From Heterobasidion occidentale (Eukaryota; Basidiomycota; Agaricomycetes; Russulales; Bondarzewiaceae), in NCBI GenBank assembly GCA_039111635.1, contig JBCAQO010000007.1:1550001-1614000 (forward strand): DNA of 64,000 bases. Reading direction: 5' to 3'. The notes beneath the pieces are model-generated. The model was given only the letters and a program-made list of their open reading frames with translations. It was not told the DNA's origin and searched no databases. The position numbers and the translations under genes are program-made. The first letter of the stretch is position 1. Every line of letters begins with the position of its first letter. Of the stretch, positions 12,176 through 23,490 are shown in pieces.

Positions 12176-14940
12176 AGGCCAGGGTTAAGAAACCTAAGTG
12201 CCTCAGAATTGGCCACGGTCTGCGTTCTCTACCTGACCATCTTTGCTCGACACACTCTCATTGTACAGATATTCCTATCACATCATGCGAGTCGTTCCTT
12301 TGAAAAAATCACTGGCTCTACGCCATAATCTTGTACCACCAAAAGATGCGAGGATTACAGTATATAAACATGGAGGGGATCTAGGAGAGGCTGTGGGCAC
12401 CCAGAGTGACAATCAGGCCGGGTCTTACGATCGAATTGAGATGCAGATCGCGAGTTGCGCTCCACCTTAGTCGCCAAAGACAAGCTGAAGTCATCCCCCT
12501 AGGTCCCTCGCGTTACAGCAGTCCGTCGGTGAGACGATGACGGATATTCCTCACGATCGCTGGTCACGATATGCTTCATCAGCTGATCCTGCGACGGTGC
12601 TCGACAGAAACCATCTAATGTGAGTGAGCGAACCCAAATTCGAAAGAACGGGGAAGAGCTTGGAGGTGCCAGGAGGTGCCGCGACCATCGACAAGTACGC
12701 GCTTGTCACGTGACGAACGCGATACGGCGCATGCGACTCGCCCTCGTGTCGCGGAATCGTATCTTCTTGAATGGAGTTGCACGACAGTGTGCATAAGGCG
12801 GACCCGAGCGACGTCAGATCTTCAGGATTTACCAGCGGAGACAGCAAGCAAGGGCTGATCGTTATGCCTTTCTGAACACAGGCCTCTCACGATATCTCGG
12901 AACCGTGATTAGACCACCTGCGTTGTCATCTGAGGCCTGTTGCGTGAGTCGTCAGCGTAATTACTGTGAAGAAATTGTGCTGGTATGTTGACAGGGGGAT
13001 TATTCTCTGCCTTGAGGCGTTGCCAGCGTAGTTGCATGGAACAGATAGAATGGACGTTGGTGCTATGACAGAGGACTGGGGGTCCGCAGGGAGGAATGGA
13101 ATGGAGGAGAGCAACGAAGCGAGTGAGGCGCGAGAACACGGGTGGTGCCAGGTAGTCAACAGCCAATAAGTAGACGAGACTCGTCGGCTGGCAAGGAGAC
13201 GAGCATAATATGCGCTGACAGACAGATACAAGTCAGTGAACGATGATAGGAGACCGACAGTCGGGGAGAGCAGTTCCAATCATATAATCAATCTTCACTC
13301 TCTCGTACTGCCATCGTGGATCATGGATCTGCCACACTGATCAGTGCCCCTTCCCCTGCATTCGCAGGCTCCTTAATGAATCATGTATTAATATATGATG
13401 TATCAGCCACGATCGTGCAAGGAACAACGTCAGGTCCTGCCGCCCACACGCAGGTAAATCTCAGCATCAGATGGATGGCCGAGTGACATCTCACGGCGCA
13501 CGATTGGTAGCCGAGAGTGAGTATGTGAGGTCAGACCACCCGTGGATGCGGGTCTACCCTGGCAACAGACCAGGAGAGACCACATCTTTGGAAGCATGTA
13601 GGCCACGGCAAGCAAGCACCAGCGCGGAAGAACTGTGGAGTAGCAAGAAGCCCCATAGGATGCCGCACTTTTCGGTCGTCGAGGCTTCCTCGAGATGCAA
13701 AGATCCACGCTATGGGACGCGAATGACGAATGAGTACGGCCTCCGTTATCTTGTCGATGCAAGCTGGTAACGAGGCAGCGGTGTAGCAGCACATCTGAAG
13801 GATCACAGGGCAGATGACTGGCAGATGACCTCCGATCGCTGGAGAAGCTGCTGGACCTCTTGTAGGAAGTAGCCGAAGCTTATTGGTCATTCTGGTTATA
13901 CCGCCGGGCCCTCGATGCGTCATTGCTTGTAGCAGGTAGTAGGTACTTACTATGCGCTTAAGTATGCGACGGACTTGGCACGCGAAAAAGTCGGAAGTCC
14001 GATGAGGGTTTGGACTCGGTGGAGGGCAACGGAATCTGAAGTCCCTCGATCACATAGGATCGAGTTCGACTCCAGTTGCGCTTGAATCGCATTCGAGACC
14101 CATCCCCACATAGACAGTGATAGCCCGATTGGTGCGGAGAAGGCTGCCTACCTGGTGCACTCTAAGCGCTATCCGCATACTTAGGCTTTGCCAGAGCGGC
14201 TATGGATGGGTGCATCCATATCAATTTGAGCTTCTTTTACCCACAGAGCAGCCATCGAGCCGCCTTGTGAGCTGTGTCGCAGGCGTTGTACTTGCGAAAA
14301 CATCGCACTGAGTACTGAGCACGGCGATAGGACGAGCAGCAGCGAGGCTAGACAATTACCTTGGGAACGAACAAGGACACCCGGGTCGAGACGAGTGTTT
14401 AGCGACGCGCAAAAAAACATGACTGGACACGGCGAACAACAGCCGTGCGAGGCGTCCGTGTTCAGCTTCGTCATTGTCTGTTTTTTGCTGCAGGCGGTCG
14501 CAAACACCGGAGGCAGCGAGGCAAGAAGTTCGACGATGCCGTCCCATGCCGGTTCAGGGACAAGAACTACCTCTTATATATAGAGGCAATTATTAAGTTG
14601 TTATGGACACGAGAGGGCACAAGTCGGGGTGGCGGAACGTCGCGGAGGTGCGTGATTGATCAGCGGAGTGAGGGAGGATCAAACCGCGAATGCGATGACA
14701 TGTTGCAGGGAAAAGTTGTTGGACGCCAGAGGGATTTGGGAGAGGGAGGTGCGATGGGTGTACTGACGGCGAGCGGTCGATGTGACAAGGGACGGGTCGA
14801 CAGAACGCGACGGCAGACGGACAGAGGGAGGTCGGGACGTGGAGGGACCGTGGAGCTGACAGCGCGGCAGATGCAGGGAATCCAGGCACGAAGGATGTGG
14901 ATGGCAATAGCCGCACGAGGGCCGAACATGCACATGGACT
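12176..14940. other. Gene-poor intergenic region, 2.8 kb
   Basis: No supported gene. The open frames present are short, lie on both strands and carry no recognisable motif. The stretch includes an inverted repeat at 14570-14586 (five-base arms around a TATATAT centre) and a perfect seven-base-arm hairpin at 14045-14064. It separates two divergently transcribed genes, so it contains both promoters. Confidence 0.5.
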
Positions 14941-14951
14941 CATCCAAGATG

Positions 14952-14959
14952 TATATAAA
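14952..14959 (+). promoter_or_regulatory. TATA box of the secreted-protein gene
   Basis: TATATAAA lies about 230 bases before the ATG at 15190 and is followed by a long pyrimidine-rich leader (about 14990-15160), the usual layout of strongly expressed basidiomycete genes. A second TATA-like site is at about 15143, too close to the ATG to be the main one unless the leader is short. Confidence 0.6.
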
Positions 14960-15189
14960 GGAAGATCTTCCGACGGAACATCCAAACCCGTTCTCTTTCA
15001 TCTTCCTGTCCTTTTGCAGCTCTCTCTGGCTGTCGCCTAGTGCGTCTCCACACCTTCACGAACGCCCGGCCTGGTGTCGTTTTCTTCCTTCATTCACCAA
15101 GCTCTCAACGCACTTCCTTTCTTTGCTTCGCCCGCCCCCCCTTGAATATATAATTGTCGACGTCCACGCTTGTTCAAATCCGAGCCATC

Positions 15190-16783
15190 ATGTTCACCAA
15201 GGCCCTCTCCGTAGCCCTCTTGTCCCTCACGCTCTCTTCCTTCACCGCGCAGGCCTTGCCTCGTACCTTTGACTTCAAGGGCAACAACAACAATGCTGCT
15301 AAAGCGCCAGCCGCCAGTTGTGCTGTACGTTTGGCCAATTCCCGTTTTGATTGATTAAGATTGTCTGACGACTTTTGTAGGCGCCGACCACTGTGACAGT
15401 GACCCTGACTTCCACCGCTGGCGCCGCCTCATCGACAGCCGCTGCAGGAAACAATAATGCTAGCACCGGGAATGCTGCAGGCAATTCGGGCACCAAGTCT
15501 GGAAACAACGCTGGTTCCAGTAACACCGGGACCAAGGCTGGTAACAACTCTGGTTCCAGTAACACCGGGACCAAGTCCGGCTCAACCGGCTCTGGCTCCC
15601 AGTCTGGTTCCAAGGGAGCGTCGGGAAGCAGCTGTATGTCGATGCTCTGTTTGCTGCTCTTGCCTGCAGTTCAATACGTATGATCTTGCCATGCTTACGC
15701 TTTATATTTCTCTCAGCTACCACGTCGTCTGCCGCTGCCGCCGCTACTACCTCTGCAGCATCCAACAATGCCGCGACCTCCAACAACTTGCAGACTTCCC
15801 TGAGTATGCTAGCAACGCTTCTCTACCTTTGCTATTATTGACCCATTTTTCAGCCCTTGACAGTTCAGTGATTGCCACTGGGTTCGCAAAAACCGGCCAG
15901 GAGACTCCGACAGCCGGACAGTCTGCCAGTCTCACGTCGACCAACAACTTCATCAACTTCTGTGCTACCGTGCCAGGAGTGCCTATCACGAACGGTCAAC
16001 AAATCAAGACAGGGTCTTGCAACCCGGTACTTCATCTCATCTGCTCTGTCATCATTGGATTTATGCTCATACACCTGGCAGGCGCCCATGGGTGTTATCG
16101 CTGCGACGACGAAAATGCCGTCCTCGAAGTTCACGTTCCCAACGAACTTCGGTACGATCCCAGCTAACCAGGCCTTCACGCTCACGATGGCGATCAACAA
16201 TATCGAGACGGGCACGTTCGTGAACGCTCAGGCCAACTACTACTCCGCGCCCCAGCATGTCAATGCACAGGGCACCATCATCGGCCACACGCACGTCGTC
16301 ATTCAGAAATTGGACGCGATCGACCAGACCACCCCTGCGGACCCTAACGTCTTTGCATTCTTCAAGGGTGTCAACTCTGCCGCGGTCAATGGCGTTGTCA
16401 GTGCAGACGTCACTGCGGGTCTCCCCGCGGGCGTGTACCGTTTGGCCTCGATCAACGCCGCGGCGAACCACCAGCCTGTCCTCGTTGCTGTCGCACAGCA
16501 CGGTTCTCTCGATGACATGGTCTACGTGAGTTTTCATCAATCTCTTGAGGCTCTTGCCGATGTGCGCGCGCTCGGTGTCGAATATTATTGACCGGTCATT
16601 TCGCTCGCACAGTTCACGGTGTCCGACAGTGCTGCCGGTGCTGCTGCCGGCGCTAGCAACTCGACGGCTCCCACAACAAACAAGGCTGCTGCTGCTGCGT
16701 CCACCACGTCGGCTGCCGCCGCTGCGACCTCCAAGGCTGCAACTGGCACAGCCCGCAAGCCCATCGGTGCCAAGAACGCATAA
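15190..16783 (+). CDS. Secreted Ser/Ala/Thr/Asn-rich protein of an agaricomycete family
   Basis: The ATG at 15190 opens a clear signal peptide (MFTKALSVALLSLTLSSFT then AQALP). A low-complexity Ser/Gly/Asn/Thr linker follows with two 13-residue tandem copies, then an Ala/Ser/Thr stretch. After several introns comes the globular core: LTSTNNFINFCATVPGVPIT, then APMGVIAATTKMPSSKFTFP, IGHTHVVIQKLDAI, and NHQPVLVAVAQHGSLDDMVY, ending in a second Ala/Thr-rich tail. This core matches a family found in many mushroom genomes that is often labelled ribosomal protein S17 by error; nothing here is ribosomal. The protein is probably exported or cell-wall associated, and heavily O-glycosylated in the linkers. 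Six or so exons have intact GT-AG borders. Biochemical role unknown. Confidence 0.85.
15501..15578 (+). repeat. Two tandem 39-base units inside the secreted-protein gene
   Basis: Two nearly identical 13-codon units encode GNNAGSSNTGTKA and GNNSGSSNTGTKS in the linker after the signal peptide. Units like this often vary in copy number between strains. Confidence 0.85.
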
Positions 16784-17320
16784 ACACTGACTAGCATCTG
16801 ATGTTGCCGTCTCTGCATCTACCTCCTCACGCCCTCACCTCATTGCATGCACATGTTGATACCCTCGTTCTCTTTAACGTTATTCGCTTCGAGCCAGTCG
16901 GCAATAGTATTATCCTCCTTTCTGCGTTGTTCTTCTGTTTTGTCTGAGCTCTGCTTGATGCTGAAGCTGTTTCATTGGGCGGTGTTGTTTTGTGCTGGAC
17001 CGGTTATAGATCTCGGGTTCATTTACGGGCATATCACCTGCATTTACTTTGGTCGATGTCCATCTGTATTCGTGTACCGCAGCCTTCAATCTCAGAGTTT
17101 GCTTCAGGATTTATAATCGTTCAACGTTCAGACCTAGGAAACGGGATGAAGCTGAAGTCGGTTCGTTTTCGCTGCCTGGGCCACAAAAGGAAAACAGTGT
17201 ACATATGTGAGCAGTTTCTTTGAGAGCATTTAGACATCGTGAAACAGGTAAAACCTGCTAACAGGTTGATCGATTGATTGATGGCGTTCTTCTCAGATCC
17301 AAAACTTTCGAAGGTGACAC
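16784..17320. other. 3' flank between the secreted-protein gene and tRNA-Lys
   Basis: About 540 bases with T-rich segments, no supported gene. Confidence 0.5.
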
Positions 17321-17420
17321 AAGCCCCGCGAGGGTCGAACTCGCAGCCTTCAGATTAACAGGTCCTGATAATCGGGAATCCGTAAAAGTCTGACGCTCTG
17401 GCCGATTGAGCTAGGCGGGC
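17321..17420 (-). tRNA. tRNA-Lys(UUU) with intron and a disrupted acceptor stem
   Basis: Read on the minus strand, the sequence has a seven-base acceptor 5' strand (GCCCGCC), a D arm GCTC/GAGC, an anticodon arm TCAGA/TCTGA with anticodon TTT, and a T arm GCGAG-TTCGACC-CTCGC. A 27-base intron (CGGATT…CTGTTA) sits directly after position 37, the canonical place. Mature length would be about 73 bases. The 3' acceptor strand is GGGGCTT, which leaves three of seven pairs mismatched; a normal partner would be GGCGGGC. So this is either a decayed tRNA gene or one with two bases lost in the assembly. It lies 230 bases from the permease start, on the other strand. Confidence 0.72.
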
Positions 17421-17650
17421 ATATCCGAGAATCAACATTATGGCATATGACAGATCTCTTCAGCTGATAGGCACGAAGGCACCATTTTAGCATGGGCTGC
17501 ACGGGGTTAGAGGCAGAAATCATGTGGTGAGAGTCAATTGCCGTTCCTGATCCTCCCAATCCACCATAAAAACTCTCCACTCCTTCCACTCCACTGTCGG
17601 TCGGGTTTTCCGTGGGCATCCCAGAATTATTCCTCCTGCTTAGTAGGGCG

Positions 17651-20519
17651 ATGACTGACAACGAGCGCGGACGAGGGGATTCCATGGACAGCGATGACGA
17701 CCGCAACCTCGAAGCTATGGGATACGTCCCTTCATTCAAGAGGGAGTTCAGCAATCTTGCGACGGTGCGTCTCGCATGTTGAATGGCTCTGTGGCTAACA
17801 TTTCTCACTGGTTTTTGTCGTCATTGTCTTTGATTTACAGATCAGCTTCGCCTTTAGTATAATGGTATGTCGTATTTGAAGGCACTCTCCCCCGGAATAA
17901 CCAGAGAATCTGTTTGCAATATGCAGGGCCTTTGCTCATCTGTAGCCACCACGTTCAACACTCCCTTGACCCTTGGCGGCCCTTCGTCTGTGCGTACCAT
18001 TGTATCCATCTATCTTATCGAGCTCTCAACATTTGTGCGTCCCGTAGGTCACTTGGTGTTGGATTCTAGGAGCAACTATGTGTTTTACCCTAGGTGACGT
18101 CCTCTTCCCCCCTGCCATCATACCTGATGACCTGTTGCTGATAATGACGCGTCAAAAATAGGCGCGTCCATTGCTGAAATTGTCTCGGCGTATCCTACTT
18201 GTGGAGGACTGTATGCATGCATCAACTTCTAAGTGGACTAACTTGCTCATGAGTAACACATGACAGATATACGGCATCTGCCCAGCTATGTCCAAAGAAA
18301 TATCGCCCTATCGTTGGGTGGGTGGTAGGGTGGATGAATAGTGAGTTTCAGCCGCCCATTGCCTTTTTGAGAGCGATCCCTGATATAGTTTGTCAGTCCT
18401 TGGTCAGATTGCGGGGCTTTCATCTACGGAGTTCGGTCTAGCCAACATGATATGGGCCGCTGTCGTCATTGCCAAGGTGGGCCCTGCTATCTCTTGAGTT
18501 TTAATAGAAATCTCTGACCGCACTCCGTCTAGGACGGTGAGTACGAAGTCACGCAGGGCAAGGTTGTGGGCCTTTTCGCAGGCCTTCTCATATTCCACGG
18601 CATACTTGTGAGTACCCGCGTAGGTTCACTGGCAAACAGCAAAACTGATAGCGGGCCATGACCGAAAGAACTGTCTTGCCACTCGCTACCTTGCGCGCCT
18701 CACAACAGGCTTCGTGTTTGTCAATCTCGGTGCAACTGCTCGTATGTGCTGAGACTATCTTCATTACACTCTTTCTGACGTCGGTTTTACAAGTCATCAT
18801 CATCGTTCTTCTCGCGACAACCCCGCGTCATGAGATGCATTCTGCTAGCTACGTATTCGGCTCTGAAGGGATTATCAATCAGACCGGAGGTTGGAACGAT
18901 GGACTTGCGTTCTTGTTTGGATTGCTCAGTGTTCAATGGACCGTAAGTTCTCGTTCAAAAAACAAGAAGTGCGAACCGTTGACGAATGCAATTTATATTT
19001 GTTGTTTAGATGACGGTAAGTTTCATGATTGTATCACGCGCACTCATGCTGAATTGTCTCGAAGGACTACGATGCAACGGCCCATATATCGTACGGCTTA
19101 GGCTTCACCTTCTATGTTTTCTCACTCTGACCCGTTTCCATCAGTGAGGAGGTCAAGCGCGCCGCATACGCAGGTAGAGTGCTTTTTTCCTGTTGTTTGC
19201 GCCAATTGAGCATACAGGTGTCAAGATCCGTTGCTGATTAAAATGTGGGTTTGATGATATGTAGCTCCCGCTGCCATCTTTATTGCAGGTACGAGCGCGT
19301 ACTTGCCAGTAGCTCTGCATTCCTCCTAACATCCAAAATTGATTTGATTAGTGATTGGTACTGGTCTTCTCGGCTGGCTGCTCAATATTGTCATGATTCT
19401 GTGCTCCGGACCATTGTGAGCCCGAAAATCCTTTCCCTACAAGTCACCAGCCAATGAAATCTTACTCCATCAGCGAGGATCTACCTGGACCTTCTGGCTC
19501 AGCATTCCTTCAGGTGTTTTAATGCGCCCCATCCATACTCGTCATTTGATCTGACTCTTTAACAGATAATGACTATGCGCATGGGCAAAGGCGGAGCGCT
19601 CTTCCTCTGGGTATGTGTTCGAGCCCATCTTCGCACCTAAATCCATTTATCTTACCCTGCGATCCAGACCTTCGTCTGTTTGACAGCCTTCTTTGTTGTC
19701 AAACTGCGCTGCAAGCGTGCTCGCGAACTGTTTACGCATTCAGTCGTGATCGCGGTCCGTTATATCTGTCATAAGTAAATGAGTCGATACGTCCTGATGC
19801 CGACTTTGAATAGGTCTACCCGATCGGGGTTACTTCGGGCACATCAGCAAGTGGACGATGACCCCTCTGCGTGCTATTTGGTTCACCACCATATTGAGCG
19901 TTTTGCCTGGCCTGTTGGATTTTGCGAGTCCCGTCGCCGCCAATGCCATCTTCTCCCTCACTGCTATGGCCCTGGACTTGAGTTATATCATTCCGATTTT
20001 CTTGTGAGTGGGGAAAAATTCCTGAGCTTGACCGTAATTTATCAGGATACACCTGGAATAGGCGCCGCGTGTACGAACGCCACCCAGAAGTACAATTCAA
20101 ACCAGGCCCGTTCTACATGGGAAATGGTATCCTCGGATGGGCCGTCAATATCAACTGCATCTTATGGACGCTGTTTGTGACCGTCATCTTCTCAATACCG
20201 ACGTTGTTACCCGTTACAAAAGAAAACATGAACTATGCCTCCGTCATCACTGGCGGTGTCATAATTTTGGCTTGGTTCGTCCTTCCTTCATGCATCGAGT
20301 CACTCTGTGCCTTAGCGTTTCCTTGATTACACAGCATATGGTATATTCTTGGGTAGGCTTCCATTACCATTGATCATCTCAGTGTTCTCATGCACCAACT
20401 TTCGTAGTGGCCGTCAACATTACCACGGACCCACATCGAACTTACACGAAAAAGAAGGCTTCGGTGACTTCCCCGTTCAGAATAAAGAAGATACGTCGGA
20501 TTTCAAGAACGGTTCTTGA
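17651..20519 (+). CDS. APC-superfamily amino acid / GABA permease
   Basis: A 12-helix plasma-membrane transporter that imports amino acids, GABA or related amines. The ATG at 17651 gives MTDNERGRGDSMDSDDDRN, then the helix-1 motif ISFAFSIMG and FNTPLTLGGPSS. Later blocks are ASIAEIVSAYPTCGGLYTAS, the family signature QWTMTDYDATAHISEEVKRA, FIAVIGTGLLGWLL, CSRTVYAFSRDRGLPDRGYF and a cytosolic tail ending FKNGS. There are about 17 exons, many under 50 bases; exon 19010-19015 is only six bases (ATGACG, Met-Thr). At about 19700 one C is missing between VV and the conserved Gln of the FVVQTALQ motif, breaking the frame. The layout matches fungal BAT1/Uga4-like carriers; substrate cannot be read from sequence. 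Confidence 0.93.
19010..19015 (+). other. Six-base microexon of the permease
   Basis: ATGACG is flanked by TTTAG upstream and GTAAG downstream and encodes the Met-Thr of the conserved block QWT-MT-DYDATAHIS. Both neighbours end and start in phase 0. Confidence 0.8.
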
Positions 20520-21113
20520 AATAATACACGGGAGGGGAAATCTAATGGAATGTATAAAGGCTGCTTTTTCTTGAAATTACGATACCTGCGTGTTAGTCAA
20601 TCACAGGAGATGTATTACCACCGCCTCTCGTACTTTGCTGCCCTATTGCTCTCGAGTCTCGCTATGAAAGAAACATTATGAAAAAAATCCCAAACCTGTT
20701 GCAGACTGCTGAGGGCGCGGGCGCTCAAACGAGCCATTGCTTTGACCGACTGTGTCCGAGCCTACTGGTGATTTGTGATGATCAGTGCGGACAAGAGACT
20801 TGAGCAGATGAGGCTGGAGGGAATTGAGTCGTACATATGTTTTTGCAGTCAAACCAACATGACACCAGGTTGTGCCCGGAGAGCTGTGGTATTCCAGGGA
20901 GCCGAAAAAGGATAATCGACTCGGCAGGACTCGGCCCGCATGCGCAGTCCTCGGTTTTCCACGCGCAGCAGGTTCATCAAGGCGTTCATTCGCACTCCCG
21001 ACCTGGAACACCGCGGCGGACGATGTCAAAAATAAACTATCGAGGCATACGCGCCTGTTCTTATCATCTCCTTCCGTCCATCTCCCACCCATTGCCTCTG
21101 TCTCCATTCAGCG
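20520..21113. other. Intergenic, permease 3' flank and promoter of the next gene
   Basis: No supported gene in about 590 bases. A pyrimidine-rich leader precedes the ATG at 21114. Confidence 0.5.
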
Positions 21114-23101
21114 ATGAGGGTCTTGCTAGTGTTACTGGCGACCGCCGCTTTCGTAGTCTCGAAACGCGATCAGCAAGTGTTCTCGCATCACAATTCCGAC
21201 CCGTTCCTTGTGGACTGGAGTGCTCCTCCCCCCGCAAATGCGACAGGCCATCTGATTTTCAACAATGTCAACTCTCTGTTGCAGCGATGGCCGAACACGT
21301 ATTGGAGGAATGGTACGTCTGAAGGCCTTCGAGACATCAATTTGCACAACGACATATTCGTGTACAAGGTCATACCATTATGCCTGCCACAATTCCCGCA
21401 GGGACAATCCTATACCACGGCCGGAGCGATGAACAGATCCCTACACACCCCGAATGGCTCGCATTCGACTTTGAGCATGCGCACTTGTTCTGTCGAGGGG
21501 AATGCTGGCTTCTGTCCGTCGTCACCACGCGCGACCTCCGTTTGGTGTATTTCGATGGTTCCAGCGCTGCGAAGACGCGAACGGGTTCGATGGACTCTCA
21601 AGACATCTTTATATGGGGATATGTGCGCGAGGAGAAAATATTCTCGGAGCGCGAGAGGATAATCGAGCTGTGCCAATGGGGGAAACAGCATGGCATCGAC
21701 GGCTTCGTCAGGATGGAAATGCATTTGTACGTGTTTCCCGGGCTTGCGTCTACTTGCCTTAGCTGAGTTATACTTGTATTTTCCTCGAACACATAGCGAA
21801 ACGATGTTGTGCGACTTCACAGACGGACTCGAGGTTGTCTCGTTCCTCAATCTTATTCCTATAGCGGCTGGGAAGCACCCTAGGAACTCGCCCCCAACAC
21901 ATGTTCCGATAGGGAATGAGGCGCATATAAGCATCCCGTCGCCCATGTTAAACACGGACAGAGAAATCCCTGGGCGTTTTTTGAAGACGACTCCTGGCCA
22001 CACACGTCCTCCGCCACCTGCATTCCTCGGTCACGACAATTCTCCACCTCCTAGTCTCGAAGGTAGCCCTCCTAGACATCCTGGAGGTCCCAGCGGTCCG
22101 GGTGGTCCGGGTGGTCCAGGTGGCCCTGGTCGTCCTGGACGGCCGCCTTGGATACCTCAGGATCCTCCAGAGGGTTGGAAGGGGAAGTTGCCTGCCATAG
22201 AGGCCAGCATGTTCGAGGTCATCCACGCTGGTTCTTGGCACGATCGTGCACCGGGCGAGACTCGCGTCCATCTTGACTACACTGGACTGGTCACTTTCTA
22301 TGACGCCTCCCTTTCCAGCTTAGTAGAGGCTCGTCACGGCCAGACGCGATTCCAGCATCGTCTCATCAATATTTCTACCAGCGATTCGGCACGCGTGCGA
22401 GGCAGGATCGAAAAGGTATTCACGCGGAATGACTCTGACACGCGGAGCGGCATTGACTGGGCTAGCGTGACGAGGGTGATCGTTGAGCGTTATGGAGAGC
22501 GGTTAGAGCTCTTGAAGTACATTCTGGAACCGACGAGCTTCTCAAACGTCACCGAGCAAGCAGAGCTCTTCCGCGCCCAATTGCTGATCATGCTGAACCC
22601 ATACATGGTCACCCAAGCCGTGCCAAAGCCGGATGCCCATTCTTCGGACACGACATGGATGGCTCCCGTCGTACACTACTGTTCCACGACGCAGACGCTG
22701 CATATTCGACGTGACACTCTGACTTCGCAAGAGTCGACTATCTTGGGCGCTGTAGAGGAGACTTTGCATGAGATCTGCAGGGCTCTGAGTATGATGTGGG
22801 TCGACGCGTTTGACATTGAGTCAGCTGGTGACGACAGGTTATCTGAGTTGGTGAATGGATGGAAGCATCAAGTGAAAAGCCTCATGCTCTGGCTCGACTG
22901 GTCGATCTGGATCCGATGTAATCCCGTGTGTGGGCCGGAGGTGTGTTCCCTCGTCTTCAACCACATGTCATTATTCTCAATCCTTGATCTCGTTTTCTTC
23001 AGAGCATGTGCCACATTCCTACGTGGCCATTCTCCCCAGTAGAAGATCCGGATGATATGACACCCCGCTGTATAAGACGCATCGCGCCTTACTCATGGTG
23101 A
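21114..23101 (+). CDS. Secreted agaricomycete protein with Gly-Pro-rich segment, function unknown
   Basis: The ATG at 21114 opens a signal peptide (MRVLLVLLATAAFVVSKRD). An N-terminal domain spans NVNSLLQRWPNTYWRNG, a splice, then HTIMPATIPAGTILYHGRSD and WLAFDFEHAHLF. After the intron near 21729-21795, a long exon has a collagen-like tract of Gly-Gly-Pro triplets (about 22085-22150) and a Pro-rich stretch. The C-terminal domain (about 22200-22940) includes MFEVIHAGSWHDRAPGETRV and WASVTRVIVERYGERLELLK. The last exon after the intron at 22941-23002 ends in TGA at 23099-23101. The family is recognisable from many mushroom genomes as a hypothetical secreted protein; I know of no assigned activity. 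It is a single copy here and has intact splice sites. Confidence 0.82.
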
Positions 23102-23490
23102 TCTGCTGTAATCCATGATTTTATATGACTCTCATGGTCTTTCGTCGTTGTCTTTTGATTCTAAATTGTGAATTTCGGATTATTTATAATTGGGTACGCA
23201 GTATATATGCGCTTTCTTGATCTCACTGCGCACTGTTGTTGTTCATATATACCTATTTCATGCTCTTAGTGTCTTGTATCATCATAGACGGACCCTCACT
23301 GAAATTCGAACCTACTGCACAGCCTCAGACCAGACTTCCATGATTTTGACAGATTATTGCATGCCATGTCAGTTATAATGGGGTAGATAAGATAGCCGTA
23401 AGCGGCCATCTCCGATTGGAACCTAAACGGATTTTTGAGAGGGTTCTTCATAAACGTTCCAAGCCCGAATCCTGCCTCACGACGACAACG
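23102..23490. other. AT-rich intergenic spacer
   Basis: About 390 bases, AT-rich near 23160-23215 with TATA-like runs; promoter of the cytidylyltransferase gene. No gene seen. Confidence 0.5.

Noticed and set aside
14045..14064. Hairpin with seven-base arms followed by GAGTTCGACTCC, resembling a tRNA T arm
   Set aside because: The T stem does not pair and no other tRNA arms fit.
14445..15272. Plus-strand open frame of 275 codons before the secreted-protein gene
   Set aside because: It runs through the TATA box, leader and start of that gene in another frame and has no domain.
15190..16783. Ribosomal protein S17 label commonly given to this family
   Set aside because: The protein has a signal peptide and Ser/Thr linkers and shows no S17 sequence.
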